A stretch of 64,000 nucleotides of DNA from Hwanghaeella grinnelliae. Its GTDB lineage: Bacteria; Pseudomonadota; Alphaproteobacteria; UBA8366; Aestuariispiraceae. The stretch lies in assembly GCF_004005845.1 (NCBI RefSeq), contig NZ_SADE01000001.1, positions 1,178,001 through 1,242,000 of the forward strand. The letters run 5' to 3'. Under the pieces are notes generated by a model that made no database searches, was not told the origin of the DNA, and saw nothing but the letters and a program-made list of their open reading frames with translations. The translations under genes and the position numbers were made by a program. Shown in pieces: positions 8,888-18,239 of the stretch (its first letter is position 1; each line of letters opens with the position of its first letter).

Positions 8888-11119
8888 CTATTTCTTGTCC
8901 AGATCCAAGACGCCGTCCCAACCCTCGGACGGCGGCGACGCCAACATCTCCCGCGTTCGGTCGCGCGCGTAAGCGGCGGCCTTATCCCCCTTGCCGGCGA
9001 GTGCGTCGAATACTCCTATCGCGTCATCAAATTTCCTTGACCACCGAAGCTGCAACCCTGCCTCAAATTGGTCCCGCTGCACAAGAACCTCTTGCGATAC
9101 CGCGCCTTTTTCCCCCAAAGGCTCACGCAAGGTGACCGGCGTGTCGCGCCCGACCACGCGAACACGATCAATGACCCGCCATTCGAAGTCGTCCTTGCAC
9201 TGTTCCCAGGTCGTATCGCCGACCAGCAGGGTTGTGCCGAATTGCTTGTTCACGGATTCCAACCGCGCGGCCAGGTTCACATTGTCGCCGAAAACCGTGT
9301 AGTTGGCCCGTTGCGCGCCGCCGACATTGCCCACCGTCATCTCACCCGAATTGACGCCAAGGCGGGTTACGACCTCCGTCCCCTCCGGCAGGTTCACCAG
9401 GTATTCCTTGAAGACGTCCTGGCTTTCCGCCAATCGTTTCTGGATGCCAAGGCAGCAGGAAACCGCGTCGCGGGCATGGTTCGGGTCGTCCTTCGGCGCG
9501 CCGAAAATCGCCATCACCGCGTCCCCGATATACTTGTCCAGAATGCCGTTATGGTCGCGCAGGGCCTCGTCGAAGATATTGAAATATTCGTTCAGGAACG
9601 AAATCAGGTCTTCCGGTGGCAGGTTTTCCGAGAAAGAGGAAAAACCGGCGATATCGGAAAACAGCACCGACACCTCGCGCGTTTCCCCGCCGAGAACCGG
9701 GGGCGAGCCGCTGTCGATCATCTCGTCGATCACTGACGGGTCCAGGTAGAATTTGAACGCCTCGTGGATCAACGCGCGTTCCTTATCCGTCGAAATGAAG
9801 CGATATCCGATGCTGGCACCCAGGCACAGAATGCCCGCGAATAGCGGCGCGCTGAGCGGCAGGACATAGGATTCCCGGAACGCGGCCGTGGCGATCGCGG
9901 TCCATACAAGGCCGATGATCACGGCCAAGGGGGCGGATTTTTGCGGCCGGAGGCCCAGCGCGAGCACCACAATCACGCCGGCGACCGACAACACGCACAG
10001 AATGCCGAGCCAGCTCGGTGACTCCTGCAACGCGTTGTTGCGGACAATGTTGTTGATCGCCGTCGCGTGCAGATAGACACCGGGGGTCGGGGTTCGCGCT
10101 TCGGCCGGCGCGAACTCATACCCTTCCGAACACGGGGCGGGCGCGCCTTCGAAATCGGCATGGGTGACGAACCTGTTCGACGAAACCTTCCGGTCATCAA
10201 GGTTGCTGACCAGACCGAAAAGAACGGCTTTGCCCTCGAAATGACGCTTGAAATAGTCGCTGTTCCCCGCCCGTGCGCAGGCCAGCAGGTCGGCGAAGGA
10301 AAAAGTCGGTATGGCGCCGACGCCCGTATCGAAGTTGAGCAGGACGGCATTGTTTCCATAGGAGGGCAGAACCGCTTCACCCAGTTTGATCGTGCCATCC
10401 GGATCGATCGTGGCGGAATTTCCTGTCAGCCTCGAAGCGAGTTCGAACGCCATGCCGGTTTGAAACGCGACCTCGCCGTGCTGGTCCTTCGCCTGCACGA
10501 AATAGGGAACGCCTCGGACGCCGCCATCCCTGTCCGGATGCGCCAGCAAGGAACGGATGTTGGGTTCGCCGCCCACTTGCCGCCGGTATCCTGGAAAAGG
10601 TTGAAGGTCTTCCACATCGCCGGAACTGTCGAAGACGCCGAAGGAAACCTTCCCAAGCAGCAGGCGGCCTTGTTTCAAGCCGTATTTGCGCAGGCTGAGC
10701 AAAAGGGGTTTATCGAACCGTTTGTCGGCAACGAAGGCGGCCGGCGAGGTAGGCAGGATAATATCCCACCCATAGTACGCGGCACCGTTCTCCAGCACCG
10801 CGTTCTGGACTTCCGCCATTTGAGGGGTCCACAGGATGCTGGGCCTGCCGGCAAGTTCGGGTGCGATATAGCTGGCTTCATCGATCGCCACGACCACGGC
10901 CGACGACGAGGCAGGGGCGGCATGTTGCGGCGCAATCTGTTCGCGCAGCCAGTGCAGGGCGTCTATGTCGAAGCCTTTGAGGTACCAGGTGTGTGAGATC
11001 GTCAGAGCGATCATCGCGGTGACCAGCGCGATCAGCAGGCCGGCAATTCCCATATGAAGGCGCTGAACGGCGGACTTGCCGGGTACGGTGGGTTTTCTGA
11101 CACTCTCCGGCCCCGTCAC
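8888..11119 (-). CDS. CHASE2-domain adenylate cyclase
   Basis: A 743-residue membrane sensor-cyclase. It has one N-terminal membrane helix (about 25-48), a periplasmic CHASE2 domain (about 50-340), a cluster of three membrane helices (about 375-445) and a class III cyclase domain (about 485-665). Catalytic features are visible: the metal Asp in LFSDIAGFS, a second Asp in YIGDAVMA, the preceding Lys typical of ATP-specific enzymes, and the Asn/Arg pair in GDNVNLAARL. It should make cAMP in response to an unknown periplasmic signal. It is 125 bp upstream of the ABC-CNB gene on the same strand, so the cAMP may be read by that neighbour. Confidence 0.92.
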   Translation of the reverse strand: MTGPESVRKPTVPGKSAVQRLHMGIAGLLIALVTAMIALTISHTWYLKGFDIDALHWLREQIAPQHAAPASSSAVVVAIDEASYIAPELAGRPSILWTPQMAEVQNAVLENGAAYYGWDIILPTSPAAFVADKRFDKPLLLSLRKYGLKQGRLLLGKVSFGVFDSSGDVEDLQPFPGYRRQVGGEPNIRSLLAHPDRDGGVRGVPYFVQAKDQHGEVAFQTGMAFELASRLTGNSATIDPDGTIKLGEAVLPSYGNNAVLLNFDTGVGAIPTFSFADLLACARAGNSDYFKRHFEGKAVLFGLVSNLDDRKVSSNRFVTHADFEGAPAPCSEGYEFAPAEARTPTPGVYLHATAINNIVRNNALQESPSWLGILCVLSVAGVIVVLALGLRPQKSAPLAVIIGLVWTAIATAAFRESYVLPLSAPLFAGILCLGASIGYRFISTDKERALIHEAFKFYLDPSVIDEMIDSGSPPVLGGETREVSVLFSDIAGFSSFSENLPPEDLISFLNEYFNIFDEALRDHNGILDKYIGDAVMAIFGAPKDDPNHARDAVSCCLGIQKRLAESQDVFKEYLVNLPEGTEVVTRLGVNSGEMTVGNVGGAQRANYTVFGDNVNLAARLESVNKQFGTTLLVGDTTWEQCKDDFEWRVIDRVRVVGRDTPVTLREPLGEKGAVSQEVLVQRDQFEAGLQLRWSRKFDDAIGVFDALAGKGDKAAAYARDRTREMLASPPSEGWDGVLDLDKK

Positions 11120-11178
11120 GTTCGTTCAATCCTCAATACTGAGAAAGGTCCGGTCAAGGCCGTCACTCGTCCCTGCGA

Positions 11179-11832
11179 TCAAAAAGGCAGAAGGCGCGCC
11201 AGGGCAGAGGCGCCACTGCCTTCGGCGAGGCGAGAGATCTTGAAAATCACTTCCCGTTCACCCGCTTTCGCTTTGTAGGTTCCGCCTGGCGTCAAGGCGA
11301 TCTTTGCCTTGGCAAAGTCTACCACGGCACCGGTGGCGGAGACACGGTGAATGACTTCCTCCGTATCCAACCGGGATATTTCCACCGCTTCCGCGGGTTG
11401 GCTCAATTTGACCAAGGGGCTTACACCGAAGAGTATCCGGCTCGCGTTGAGTTCATCCGTGCCGGCATCCCTGAATGCCGCCGCGCCGGCTTCCTGTTCG
11501 GCGCCGACTTGGGCGACGACGGGACCGCTGTCGCAATCCACATAACCGGAGTCCTTCTTACCGCCGGAAACCGCGCTTTCATTTTCACCGACCGTAACCG
11601 TGCCGCCGGTAATCGTTTCCTGAACGCAAGAACGCAGGTATCCGATAACGATTGTTTCGTCGGCGGCGAGTTTTATGGTTTGGCCGGGTTCCAGATAATC
11701 CAACAGCTGTACATCGTCGCGGTCGGACGTAATGTCCTCTACCAGTGCCGAAGGCTCGGCCTGGGCGGCACCGGCCGCAAGAATGCTCGCAAAACCCAGT
11801 GCAATCGGCATCCTCAAGACTTTGAAACGCAT
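11179..11832 (-). CDS. exported protein of unknown function
   Basis: A 217-residue protein with an Ala-rich signal peptide ending AAQAEP near residue 26. The mature part is rich in short beta-like segments (PGQTIKLAADETIVIGYLRSCV, split here only by reading) and holds two Cys about 35 residues apart. This resembles the FecR-like or SH3-like exported proteins often found beside CHASE2 cyclases, but I cannot name a family. A GAGGAGG ribosome site lies 6 bp before the ATG. It is 59 bp upstream of the cyclase gene on the same strand, so it may be a periplasmic partner. Confidence 0.7.
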   Translation of the reverse strand: MRFKVLRMPIALGFASILAAGAAQAEPSALVEDITSDRDDVQLLDYLEPGQTIKLAADETIVIGYLRSCVQETITGGTVTVGENESAVSGGKKDSGYVDCDSGPVVAQVGAEQEAGAAAFRDAGTDELNASRILFGVSPLVKLSQPAEAVEISRLDTEEVIHRVSATGAVVDFAKAKIALTPGGTYKAKAGEREVIFKISRLAEGSGASALARLLPF

Positions 11833-11848
11833 TGTGACCTCCTCAAAA

Positions 11849-11864
11849 CCATCCGTCGGGATGG
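11849..11864 (-). terminator. small hairpin followed by a T run
   Basis: CCATCC and GGATGG pair around a four-base loop and are followed on the minus strand by TTTT. It lies between manC and the exported-protein gene. A second small inverted repeat (CCCC/GGGG) is at 11871-11882. This is a weak terminator candidate for manC, or a leader hairpin for the next gene. Confidence 0.35.
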
Positions 11865-11966
11865 CGAAATCCCCATTTGGGGCATCCTAACGCCACCACG
11901 CCCAGGATACTAGAGTTCCGCGGTATTCGGGTCTGTGTCTCCGGTCACATTTCTACGGAAATAGAA

Positions 11967-13412
11967 TTACGTCCGCCCGTAAGTGTCTTCCAGGCGTTCG
12001 ATATCGTCTTCGCCGACATAGGAGCCGACCTGTACTTCAATCAGGTGCAGGGCTTCCTCGCCGGGGTTTTCCAGGCGGTGTTGCTCCATCACGGGAATGA
12101 AGGTGGATTCGTTTTCCCGCAGCACGATCACCTTGTCGCCGCGTGTGACTTTGGCGACCCCGGTGACCACCACCCAATGTTCCGACCGGTATTGATGCCG
12201 CTGCAGGGAGAGCGTCGCGCCCGGTTTGACGATCAATCGTTTGACGCGGAAGCCCGGACCCGCATCGATATCCTGATACGATCCCCAGGGTCGGTAGACG
12301 AGGGGGTGTTCGCGGGCCTGTTTCTTCCCCGCTGCCGTCATCTCGGCGACCAGGTCCTTGACCTCAGCCGTGCGATCCGACTGGGCGACCAGGACCGCAT
12401 CGCCGGTGGCGACGACCGTGACGCCCTCCATGCCGATCACCGCCAGGGACTTGCCGTCCTCCGCGCGCAGATAGCTTTCCTTTGTGTCGCGCAGGTTCAC
12501 ATCGCCCGCGATGACATTGCCGGCGTCGTCGCGGGGCGACAGTTCCCACAGGGCCTGCCAGGCGCCGACATCGCTCCAGCCGATTTCAGTCGGTACGACG
12601 GCGGCCTTCGCGGTTTGCTCCATGATGGCGACGTCGATGGATTCCGACGGGCAGGCGGCAAAGGCCTCGGCGGACAAGCGCAGGAAATCGAGATCCGTCC
12701 GCGCGCCTGCCAATGCGTCCCGGCAGGCGGCGACCATGGCAGGCACCAAGCGTTCCGCTTCCGCCAGGAAGGTATCGACGCGTAAGACGAACATGCCGCT
12801 ATTCCAGGCGAAGCCGCCTTCCGCCAACATCGCTTCCGCGCGTTCACGCTGCGGTTTCTCGACGAAGCGATCGACGGTGAAGGCGCCCGGGATGGCGGGA
12901 AGCGCCGCGCCCTGTTTGATATAGCCGTATCCCGTCTCAGGCTTGGTCGCCGTCATGCCGAAGGTCACCAGGTATCCCTGCCGGGCCGCTTCCGCGGCGG
13001 CAGCCAGGCCGCGATGCAGGCCTTCCGTGTCGCGGATGATGTGATCCGACGGCAGCAGGATCATCACGCCTTCCGGGTCCTTGGCCGCGATGTGAAGCGC
13101 CGCGACGATGGCGGCGGGTGCGGTATTGCGTGCGCAGGGCTCCAGGATGATTTCAGCGCGGTCGATATCGGCTGCGCGCAATTGCTCGGCAACCAGGAAG
13201 CGGTGCTCGTCATTGGAAATCGTCACCGGCGCGCCATAGCGGGATTTGACGGCGAAGCGCATCGCGGTTTGCTGCAGCAGGGTCAGGTCTTCGACCGCGC
13301 CGTTCGTATCCCCGGCGGTCAAGGCCAGGAATTGTTTCGGGAAGGTTGCCCGGCTGAGTGGCCAAAGCCTGGTGCCGGAACCGCCGGAAAGGATGACGGG
13401 ATAAAGGGTCAA
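11967..13412 (-). CDS. manC: mannose-1-phosphate guanylyltransferase / mannose-6-phosphate isomerase
   Basis: A bifunctional protein of 481 residues, the usual ManC/AlgA length, which makes GDP-mannose for surface polysaccharides. The N-terminal nucleotidyltransferase shows GGSGTRLWPLSR at residues 10-21, FPKQFLAL, and FVEKP at mid-domain. The C-terminal cupin isomerase domain begins at PWGSYQDID and includes SLQRHQYRSEHWVVV with metal-binding His residues. It stands alone, without other nucleotide-sugar genes in the window, and is followed in the upstream direction by the NAD kinase gene. Confidence 0.95.
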   Translation of the reverse strand: MTLYPVILSGGSGTRLWPLSRATFPKQFLALTAGDTNGAVEDLTLLQQTAMRFAVKSRYGAPVTISNDEHRFLVAEQLRAADIDRAEIILEPCARNTAPAAIVAALHIAAKDPEGVMILLPSDHIIRDTEGLHRGLAAAAEAARQGYLVTFGMTATKPETGYGYIKQGAALPAIPGAFTVDRFVEKPQRERAEAMLAEGGFAWNSGMFVLRVDTFLAEAERLVPAMVAACRDALAGARTDLDFLRLSAEAFAACPSESIDVAIMEQTAKAAVVPTEIGWSDVGAWQALWELSPRDDAGNVIAGDVNLRDTKESYLRAEDGKSLAVIGMEGVTVVATGDAVLVAQSDRTAEVKDLVAEMTAAGKKQAREHPLVYRPWGSYQDIDAGPGFRVKRLIVKPGATLSLQRHQYRSEHWVVVTGVAKVTRGDKVIVLRENESTFIPVMEQHRLENPGEEALHLIEVQVGSYVGEDDIERLEDTYGRT

Positions 13413-13451
13413 GGTCGGGTCCTAGTCGGCTGCCGTTCGTACTATCGCAAA

Positions 13452-14219
13452 TCAGGCGGTAAACTGCTCTTTCAAAATGCGTTCTTCAAGGTCGTGCTCG
13501 GCATCGAAAAGGGCGGTGGCGAAACGGTCCAGGTCTTCCATGACGGTCACGCGTTTAACGTCGCGGATTTCCGAGGCGTCGGCCACCGCACTGACGGGCC
13601 GCTTTTTCGATTCCAGTACTTCAAAGTCGATCTTTGCATTATGCGGCAACAATGCGCCGCGCCAGCGCCGCGGCCGGAACGGGCTGATTGGGGTGAGGGC
13701 GAGGATCCCGGACCCCATGGGGACGATCGGCCCATGCGCGGACAGGTTATAGGCCGTGCTACCGGCGGGGGTGGAAACGATCACGCCGTCGCAGGTGAGG
13801 CTGGGCAACCGTTCCACGCCGTCGATCAGGATACGGATCTTCGCCGCCTGGCGGGTCTCTCGGAAAAGGGAAACTTCGTTGATTGCGATGGCTTCGGCGT
13901 TCTCGCCGGATTCCGTAACCACCTTCATGACCAGCGGATAAAGGCGAACGGACTCTGCCGCCAGCAGGCGCGCAGGCAGTTCGTTCGGGTCGTATGCATT
14001 CATCAGGAAGCCGACCGTGCCGCGGTTCATACCGAAAACCGGTTTTGCCAGGGCGAGGGAGTCGTGCATCGCCTGCAGCATGTAACCGTCCCCGCCCAAG
14101 GCGACGATGATATCCGCCTCGGTGACTGGTACGTGGTCGTACAGGCTCATCAATTCGGACCGGGCGGCTTGGGCCATCGGCGTATCCGCGGCCACGAAGG
14201 CCATTTTCAACTCGGTCAT
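13452..14219 (-). CDS. nadK: NAD kinase
   Basis: A 255-residue ATP-NAD kinase making NADP. The diagnostic GGDGYML motif lies at about residues 41-47, followed by [19 protein letters not shown] and the SAHGPIVP segment. The frame is open upstream to 14336, but the ATG at 14219 has GGAAGGG just before it and gives the normal alphaproteobacterial length. It precedes manC by 39 bp on the same strand. Confidence 0.93.
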   Translation of the reverse strand: MTELKMAFVAADTPMAQAARSELMSLYDHVPVTEADIIVALGGDGYMLQAMHDSLALAKPVFGMNRGTVGFLMNAYDPNELPARLLAAESVRLYPLVMKVVTESGENAEAIAINEVSLFRETRQAAKIRILIDGVERLPSLTCDGVIVSTPAGSTAYNLSAHGPIVPMGSGILALTPISPFRPRRWRGALLPHNAKIDFEVLESKKRPVSAVADASEIRDVKRVTVMEDLDRFATALFDAEHDLEERILKEQFTA

Positions 14220-14410
14220 GCGCGCCCTTCCGCCCATATATGTCATTATGCTTTGGGAATTTTCCGGTTCGCCCGACATCCCTTTTCCGGCACTGTATCG
14301 TCCAGCCGGTTTGCCGACCGAGACCCGTTGATCCACTATTCCCTATAGTGGGACGCGCCTTTAGTCTGTTGTTGTATAGCGTCTGCCCCCGGATCACGAA
14401 AGTGAGAGAG

Positions 14411-14941
14411 ATGACATTGACTTATGATCACCGTGCGGAACGCCGGTTCACCTGTCGGCCATTTGCGGTTCTGTTTCTCGTGTGCGCCGTTCTTGCCAGT
14501 CTCACCGGGGCCGGCGATGCCGCCCAGGCGGAAAGCAAGCATGAAGGATATTATTATCCGCCGCCCAGTTCCGAGGAAACATATGTCGCCCGTGTCGATA
14601 CGATGCCGGAAGCCAACCGGCGGACCCGGATTGCCTTCGTCACCGGGCTGACCGCGCAGCAATCGCAGAGCGCCTATCCGCCTACCTATCATCTGTTCGC
14701 GAAAGGGGACGGGGCGCAGAAGTTCATTCTGGTTTCGGTCGACCGGGACAAATACTCGACGCTGTATCAACTGCGCGCCCTGCTGGCAGCGATGACGGCG
14801 CTGACCCGTAACACACCCTTGTTCCAGGACTCCGCGATGCCGGAGAACCTGACATTTCTGGATTTGTGCAAGCTGATGGGGGTTCAGGAGATCGTGGTGT
14901 CCAACGGCGTGGCGGTCGCTCACCGGATCAATATCAAATAG
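14411..14941 (+). CDS. exported protein of unknown function
   Basis: A 176-residue protein. The chosen ATG follows GAGAGAG, and an earlier in-frame start at 14240 would overlap the divergent nadK leader. A hydrophobic segment at about residues 17-32 followed by an Ala-rich stretch looks like a signal peptide or anchor. The rest is compact, with a Tyr/Pro-rich patch (GYYYPPPSSEE) and no motif I recognise. It is followed 12 bp later by the NTF2-like gene. Confidence 0.65.
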   Translation: MTLTYDHRAERRFTCRPFAVLFLVCAVLASLTGAGDAAQAESKHEGYYYPPPSSEETYVARVDTMPEANRRTRIAFVTGLTAQQSQSAYPPTYHLFAKGDGAQKFILVSVDRDKYSTLYQLRALLAAMTALTRNTPLFQDSAMPENLTFLDLCKLMGVQEIVVSNGVAVAHRINIK

Positions 14942-14953
14942 GCGCCGATCGGT

Positions 14954-15349
14954 ATGATGACCGAAGAAACGGCCCTGTTCGCCAACGAAGCCTTCTATGC
15001 CGCGTTTCGGGAAGGCGATTTTCCTGCCATGGCGGCTCTTTGGGCGAGTGCGGCGAACCAGTGCTGTATTCATCCGATGTGGGAACCCTTCTTCGGGCGT
15101 GAAGCGGTTCTAGAAAGTTGGCGGGAGATTTTGCAGAACGCACCGCCGATCGAATGTCAGGCCCCCTATGTGATCGCCACACCGGCGATGGCGACGGTAT
15201 TCTGTTTCGAGAAGATCGAAGAGACCTTTCTGTCGGCAACGAACGTTTTCATTTTGGAAGACGGCCGCCCCCGCATGGTTCATCATCAGGCCGGCGCCAC
15301 ACGCGGCAGGCCGAAAGCGGGTCTGACGCGGAGCAGGGTGATCAATTAA
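14954..15349 (+). CDS. SnoaL/NTF2-like family protein
   Basis: A 131-residue cone-fold protein of the SnoaL/DUF4440 type. The pattern starting at LFANEAFYAAFREGDFPAM, then a Trp-rich strand, CCIHPMWEPFFGREAV and SWREI, is typical of this family. Members are enzymes or ligand-binding proteins, and nothing here specifies a substrate. It lies 12 bp downstream of the exported-protein gene, probably in the same transcript. Confidence 0.8.
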   Translation: MMTEETALFANEAFYAAFREGDFPAMAALWASAANQCCIHPMWEPFFGREAVLESWREILQNAPPIECQAPYVIATPAMATVFCFEKIEETFLSATNVFILEDGRPRMVHHQAGATRGRPKAGLTRSRVIN

Positions 15350-15374
15350 CGATGGGTTCCGGCAACTTTTTGCC

Positions 15375-15422
15375 CTGATCACGATTTGCGCTGATCACGA
15401 TTTGCGCTGATCACGATTTGCG
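15375..15422. repeat. three perfect tandem copies of a 16-bp unit
   Basis: The unit CTGATCACGATTTGCG occurs three times head to tail just after the NTF2-like gene. Each copy contains the palindromic TGATCA. The array looks like recent slippage duplication; a binding-site array is possible but unsupported. Confidence 0.9.
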
Positions 15423-15499
15423 CTGGCTTTCGGCATGTTCGCTCGGCTAGGTTCCCGGAGGGCTGGGGGGCTTGCTACATGTCGAATTGAGTTTTCAAA

Positions 15500-16057
15500 A
15501 TGCCCCCTGCAGAGTCTGGCGAAACACAGCCCGTTTCCGGAGCTGAGAAAATCGCGACCTTCCTGGAATCCCGGAATGTTCTGCGATTCTTCGATTATTG
15601 GCGTTCCAAGCGAACGGGGCGGGGCTTGCCGTCCCGCAGAGATATCGACCCGATCGAGATCCCCTGGGCGCTGCCTTGGATATTCCTGATGGATTATGAG
15701 GTTCCGGAAACCTTCCGCTTTCGGTTGGCGGGCCAGGAATTGGTGGACGTCTTCGGGCGGCGTTTGAAGGGCAGCACCTTGAAGGACGTATTGTCGGACG
15801 AGGTATTTCCCCAAGTGACGGAACGCTGGCTGCCGTTAGTCAATTCCCGTGCGGCGATTTGCATGAAGGGGATGGTCTATGAGGTGAAGGGCAGGCTTCC
15901 CATCGGCGAGCGGATCGTACTCCCTTTGGCGGATGAGCCTGATGGTCCTGTCACCGGATTGGCCGGGGTGACGATTTTTTCTTGGGTTCCGGAGGGCGCT
16001 TTGCCGGAAAGAAAGCCGGCGGAGGTTTTGACCGTTCCCATTGATACGATTTTCTGA
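15500..16057 (+). CDS. PAS domain protein (PAS_5-like)
   Basis: A single-domain protein of 185 residues. The pattern starting at FLESRNVLRFFDYWRSKRTG, then RGLPSRRDIDPIEIPWALPWIF and RLAGQELVDVFGR, is that of the small PAS_5 family common in Rhodospirillales. The role of these proteins is unknown; they may bind a small ligand. No output domain is present. It is convergent with moaA. Confidence 0.82.
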   Translation: MPPAESGETQPVSGAEKIATFLESRNVLRFFDYWRSKRTGRGLPSRRDIDPIEIPWALPWIFLMDYEVPETFRFRLAGQELVDVFGRRLKGSTLKDVLSDEVFPQVTERWLPLVNSRAAICMKGMVYEVKGRLPIGERIVLPLADEPDGPVTGLAGVTIFSWVPEGALPERKPAEVLTVPIDTIF

Positions 16058-16090
16058 TCGGCCAGCCTTGGAACCCGATCGGCTGTAAAT

Positions 16091-17092
16091 TCAGCCGCCC
16101 GTGACGCTCATATGGCGGACATTGCTCTTGGCGCCGCGGCGGCGGTCGATGACGAAGTCGTGGCCCTTGGGTTTGCGGCTGATGGCTTCGTGGATGGCAT
16201 CGACCAGAAGCGCGTCGTCATCGCTGGCGCGCAGTGCGGTGCGCAGGTCGGCCGCGTCTTCCTGGCCCAGGCACATGAACAGCGTCCCCGTGCAGGTCAA
16301 CCGAACGCGGTTGCAGCTTTCGCAGAAATTATGGGTAAGCGGTGTGATAAAGCCCAGCCGCCCGCCGGTTTCCCGAACGCGCGAATAGCGGGCAGGCCCG
16401 CCGGTCGTGTAGTCGATTTCGTCCAATGTCCACCGTTTCGCCAGTTCGGCGCGAACCATGGAAAGCGGCCAATACTGATCGACGCGCTCCGCGTCGCCGA
16501 TTTCGCCCATCGGCATGACTTCGATGAAGGTCAGGTCGAAGCCCTCGCGCCCGCACCAGGCAACGAGGTCGTGGATTTCACCGTCATTCACGCCTTTCAG
16601 CGCGACGGCGTTGATCTTTACGTCCAGCCCGGCGCTTTTCGCGGCTTCCAGACCCGCCATGACCTTGTCGAGTTTACCCCACCGGGTGATCGACAGAAAC
16701 TTGGCCGGGTCGAGCGTGTCGAGGGATACGTTGATGCGGCGCACGCCGGCCTTGTACAGGTCGTCGGCGTATTTGGTCAGCTGGCTCGCATTGGTGGTCA
16801 GGGTCAGCTCATTAAGCTTGCCGGTCTTCAGGTGACGTCCCAGCCGGTCGATCAGCCACATGATGTTGCGGCGAACCAACGGCTCACCACCGGTCAGGCG
16901 CAGCTTGTTCACGCCAAGCTCGACGAAAGCGCTGCACAACCGGTCCAGTTCCTCAAGTGACAGCACATCCGATTTAGGCAAAAAGGTCATGTCTTCCGAC
17001 ATGCAATAGACACAGCGGAAGTCGCAGCGGTCGGTAACCGATACGCGTAGGTAGGAGATATGTCGGCCGAACGGATCAATCATGGCACACAT
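16091..17092 (-). CDS. moaA: GTP 3',8-cyclase
   Basis: A radical SAM enzyme for the first step of molybdenum cofactor synthesis. The N-terminal cluster motif CDFRCVYC gives Cys23/27/30 counted from this start. The C-terminal cluster Cys residues are in [11 protein letters not shown], and the protein ends in the characteristic Gly-Gly. The frame is open to 17191, but homology starts near the ATGs at 17092 and 17083; neither has a strong SD, so the start is uncertain by three codons. With fdhD and mobA nearby, it points to molybdoenzyme (formate dehydrogenase) maturation. Confidence 0.95.
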   Translation of the reverse strand: MCAMIDPFGRHISYLRVSVTDRCDFRCVYCMSEDMTFLPKSDVLSLEELDRLCSAFVELGVNKLRLTGGEPLVRRNIMWLIDRLGRHLKTGKLNELTLTTNASQLTKYADDLYKAGVRRINVSLDTLDPAKFLSITRWGKLDKVMAGLEAAKSAGLDVKINAVALKGVNDGEIHDLVAWCGREGFDLTFIEVMPMGEIGDAERVDQYWPLSMVRAELAKRWTLDEIDYTTGGPARYSRVRETGGRLGFITPLTHNFCESCNRVRLTCTGTLFMCLGQEDAADLRTALRASDDDALLVDAIHEAISRKPKGHDFVIDRRRGAKSNVRHMSVTGG

Positions 17093-17256
17093 CTTTAGTG
17101 CCGGGGCCTGGAAATCAAGCCCGACCGATGCACAATATCGGAAAAAGACCGTGAACGGGGGAACCTGAGCGTCCGGAAGGGCGTTATCCACCGTGACGAA
17201 TCCAATCCATCGTTCTAATCCATCGAACCGAATCTAATCATTGGAGTCCTGACACC

Positions 17257-18162
17257 GTGCGGATACGCGCCGTTCTCAATCGCGAGGGGGGAACCCTCAA
17301 GACCATGGATCTTGAGATGTTCTCCGATCATCTGCGGGAGGTTTTCGGCCGCGAGGGGCACGACTTCGACGTTTGCCTGGTGAATGGCAAGGAAATGGAA
17401 GACGCCCTGGAACAAGAAACCTCGGCCGGGGATCTGGATGCGATCATTGCCGGGGGCGGGGACGGCACCGTCAGTTGCGCGGCGGCCCATGCCTGGAAGA
17501 ACGGCATGCCCTTGGGCGTTCTGCCGGCCGGTACCATGAATCTGTTTGCACGCTCCATCGGTGTTCCGCTGGATATCATGGTGGCGGCCTCCGCGCTGGC
17601 CCGGGCGCCGGTTCGGCAGTGCGACATCGGGACGGCGAATGGCAGACCTTTCGTGCATCAAATCTCCGTCGGGATGCAGTCGCGCATGATCGACGAACGG
17701 AAACGCAGCAGCCACAAATCGCGTTTCGGTAAGATCCTCGCCAGCGTGTCGGCGACCTTTTCGATGCTTTCCCGCCCGCCGAGATTTCCGGCCGTGGTGA
17801 CCGTTGACGGGGAAAGGGTCGCGGATGGCAGGTTCAGCGTCGTCTCGATTTCGAATAATCCGTTCGGGGAAGGGCATCTGCCCTATGCGGACCGATTGGA
17901 CCAGGGCGTGTTGGGGGTTTACCACGCCGCTGCGCTGGACCGGGGCGCCTCGGCGCGTCTGACCACCGATTTGATCATGGGAAGCTGGGCCGGCAATTCC
18001 GATTTCAAAACCGGGTCGGGCCGCAAGGTCGAGCTTGAATTTCCGCGGCCGAAACGATCCGCACGGGTGGTTGTCGATGGCGAATTGATCCGTTTGGCGC
18101 CGAAAGTCAGCGTCGAGATTCATCCAGGCGAGTTGAAGCTGTTGGTGCCGACGGCAGATTGA
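17257..18162 (+). CDS. diacylglycerol kinase family protein (YegS/BmrU-like)
   Basis: A 301-residue lipid-kinase-like protein that starts with GTG. It shows the nucleotide-binding GGGDGT motif at about residues 67-72, then GTMNLFARSIGVP, and a C-terminal beta-domain with VVVDGEL, all as in the DAGK catalytic family. The substrate (diacylglycerol, phosphatidylglycerol or sphingoid base) cannot be told from sequence. Its stop is close to the start of the fdhD frame. Confidence 0.87.
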   Translation: MRIRAVLNREGGTLKTMDLEMFSDHLREVFGREGHDFDVCLVNGKEMEDALEQETSAGDLDAIIAGGGDGTVSCAAAHAWKNGMPLGVLPAGTMNLFARSIGVPLDIMVAASALARAPVRQCDIGTANGRPFVHQISVGMQSRMIDERKRSSHKSRFGKILASVSATFSMLSRPPRFPAVVTVDGERVADGRFSVVSISNNPFGEGHLPYADRLDQGVLGVYHAAALDRGASARLTTDLIMGSWAGNSDFKTGSGRKVELEFPRPKRSARVVVDGELIRLAPKVSVEIHPGELKLLVPTAD

Positions 18163-18239
18163 CGACAGCCGGAAGACTGTCGTTCAGTTCCCGGGCGGTT
18201 CACTGGCGGTTGCCGGTTTGGGGATTGAGTTCCATATTC

